Shown piece by piece: positions 4,895-5,848 of a stretch of 5,848 nucleotides of DNA. Every line of letters begins with the position of its first letter. Within the stretch, counting starts at the first letter, position 1. Under the pieces are notes generated by a model. That model made no database searches. It was not told the origin of the DNA and worked only from the letters and a program-made list of their open reading frames with translations. This stretch comes from Paracoccaceae bacterium (GTDB lineage: Bacteria; Pseudomonadota; Alphaproteobacteria; Rhodobacterales; Rhodobacteraceae): positions 1 to 5,848 of the forward strand of contig SPLB01000175.1 of NCBI GenBank assembly GCA_004566265.1, in the 5' to 3' direction. Position numbers and translations under genes: made by a program.

Positions 4895-5848
4895 TCAGGC
4901 GCGCCTGTTGCGACCTTGCGTTTTACCTGTCCGACTCAAAATATAGGCTCTGAGGCCATCGATGGGCTGCGGACGTGCAAAAGCATAGCCCTGCAGCGTG
5001 TGGCACCCCATTTCGGATAGCAGTTTGGCATGTGCCATTGTCTCCACCCCTTCGGCGGTGACTTTCAGGTCCAGAATGTCGGCCATTCCAATGATTTGCC
5101 GCAGCACCGCGCGGGCGTCTTCGGATTCCAAGATGGGCACGACCAGCCGCCGGTCGATTTTCATAATGTCTGGACGAAGGTGCATCAGCCCTACCACCGA
5201 CGCATGGCCGGAGCCAAAATCGTCGACTTCAATACACACACCTTGATCGCGAAACCGATCTAGGCTGAAGGTGAAGAAATCGGATTGCTCTTCTACGAGC
5301 ACGGACTCCAAAACTTCAAACCCGATCTGTGGCGCGTCCGCCGGCAATGACAGAAGCGTGTCAAAGGCCATTGGGTTCTGAAGACGTTGTGCTGTGACGT
5401 TGAACGATAACTTTGGAACAGTTATCCCGTCCCGTTGCAGGCCTTTGATGTCTGCCACCGCCTTGTCAAAGATGATGGCATCCATATCGTCCACCACCGA
5501 AAGCTGCTCTGCGATGGGCAGGAACTGTGCGGGATGAATGATACCCAAGTCTGGGGAATGCCAGCGCGCCAGAGTTTCGACGCCGACTATATCGTGGGTT
5601 TGTGCATCAAACTGTGGTTGGAAGTAGGGTACAAACTCCCGATTTGCGATGGCGCGCCGGATTTCAAGCGCTAAAGTTCGCCGCTCAATGACTGCGCTGT
5701 GCAACTCCGGCGTATAAAGCCGCACGCAGTCGCGGCCCATATCTTTTGCCTCGTAGAGTGCGGCATCTGCGCCAATCGTAAGTGTGTCGATCGGCAGCAA
5801 ACCCTCATGTGTGCTGGCAATCCCAAAACTGGCGCCAACACGTACTGT
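4895..5848 (-). CDS. GGDEF-EAL cyclic-di-GMP protein, C-terminal part (5' end outside window)
   Basis: The frame is open from the window edge, leaving 317 visible residues. The first about 45 are the end of a GGDEF domain (VGASFGIAS, then GADAALYEAKDMGRD near 26-40), so a diguanylate-cyclase-type domain precedes. The rest is a full EAL domain (about 60-305), the family that hydrolyses c-di-GMP to pGpG. The signature is ETL (91-93) instead of EAL, but its glutamate is kept, as are the other metal and substrate residues: N150 (FNVTAQ), E181 (VLES), DDFGSGHAS (209-217), K230 (MKIDRR), E266 (TAEGVET) and Q286 (LQGYAFARP). It is therefore probably an active phosphodiesterase. Whether the GGDEF part is active, and what sensor or membrane domains lie upstream, cannot be seen. 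A TTG at 5800 could be read as a start but would cut the GGDEF domain, so the gene is called partial. A weak stem (CCAGA with TCTGG, about 4872-4886) follows the stop without a T-run, so no clear terminator separates it from nadA. Confidence 0.95.
   Translation of the reverse strand, partial: TVRVGASFGIASTHEGLLPIDTLTIGADAALYEAKDMGRDCVRLYTPELHSAVIERRTLALEIRRAIANREFVPYFQPQFDAQTHDIVGVETLARWHSPDLGIIHPAQFLPIAEQLSVVDDMDAIIFDKAVADIKGLQRDGITVPKLSFNVTAQRLQNPMAFDTLLSLPADAPQIGFEVLESVLVEEQSDFFTFSLDRFRDQGVCIEVDDFGSGHASVVGLMHLRPDIMKIDRRLVVPILESEDARAVLRQIIGMADILDLKVTAEGVETMAHAKLLSEMGCHTLQGYAFARPQPIDGLRAYILSRTGKTQGRNRRA

Noticed and set aside
1..5848. Mobile elements, CRISPR arrays, tRNA genes, phage or defence genes
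   Set aside because: No terminal repeats, spaced direct repeats, cloverleaf-like sequences or relevant protein motifs were seen on either strand.

Overview
This window looks like ordinary chromosomal DNA of an alphaproteobacterium, most likely a Roseobacter-type member of the Rhodobacteraceae. The flagellin is of the short kind typical of that group (282 residues, beginning MSSILTNN), the nad enzymes have alphaproteobacterial character, and the DNA is moderately GC-rich. No species can be named from the sequence. There are no mobile elements, tRNA or rRNA genes, CRISPR arrays or signs of recent transfer.

Layout, left to right. Positions 1-205 are non-coding: an AT-rich start, then the leader of the flagellin gene with a small hairpin and a good ribosome binding site. 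The flagellin gene (206-1054, + strand) starts at GTG. It converges on nadC, and the 97-base gap between them holds a strong stem-loop terminator. Positions 1152-4621 (- strand) hold a compact nadA-nadB-nadC operon for de novo NAD synthesis. Gaps are 7 bases between nadA and nadB and 1 base between nadB and nadC, so the three are almost certainly cotranscribed and translationally coupled. Positions 4622-4894 are non-coding and carry a good sigma70-like promoter for the operon, followed by a leader of about 150 bases with several inverted repeats. From 4895 to the window edge (- strand) lies the 3' part of a GGDEF-EAL cyclic-di-GMP gene whose 5' end is outside the window.

How the genes work together. 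NadB oxidises L-aspartate to iminoaspartate, NadA condenses it with dihydroxyacetone phosphate to quinolinate, and NadC converts quinolinate with PRPP to nicotinic acid mononucleotide. The flanking flagellin and c-di-GMP phosphodiesterase-type protein both relate to motility and lifestyle switching, but nothing in the sequence ties them directly to NAD synthesis.

I found no convincing new biological system. The best leads for a second look are the long structured leader of nadA, which has two inverted repeats that probably exclude each other plus a small hairpin covering the ribosome binding site, and the dyad sequences flanking its promoter.
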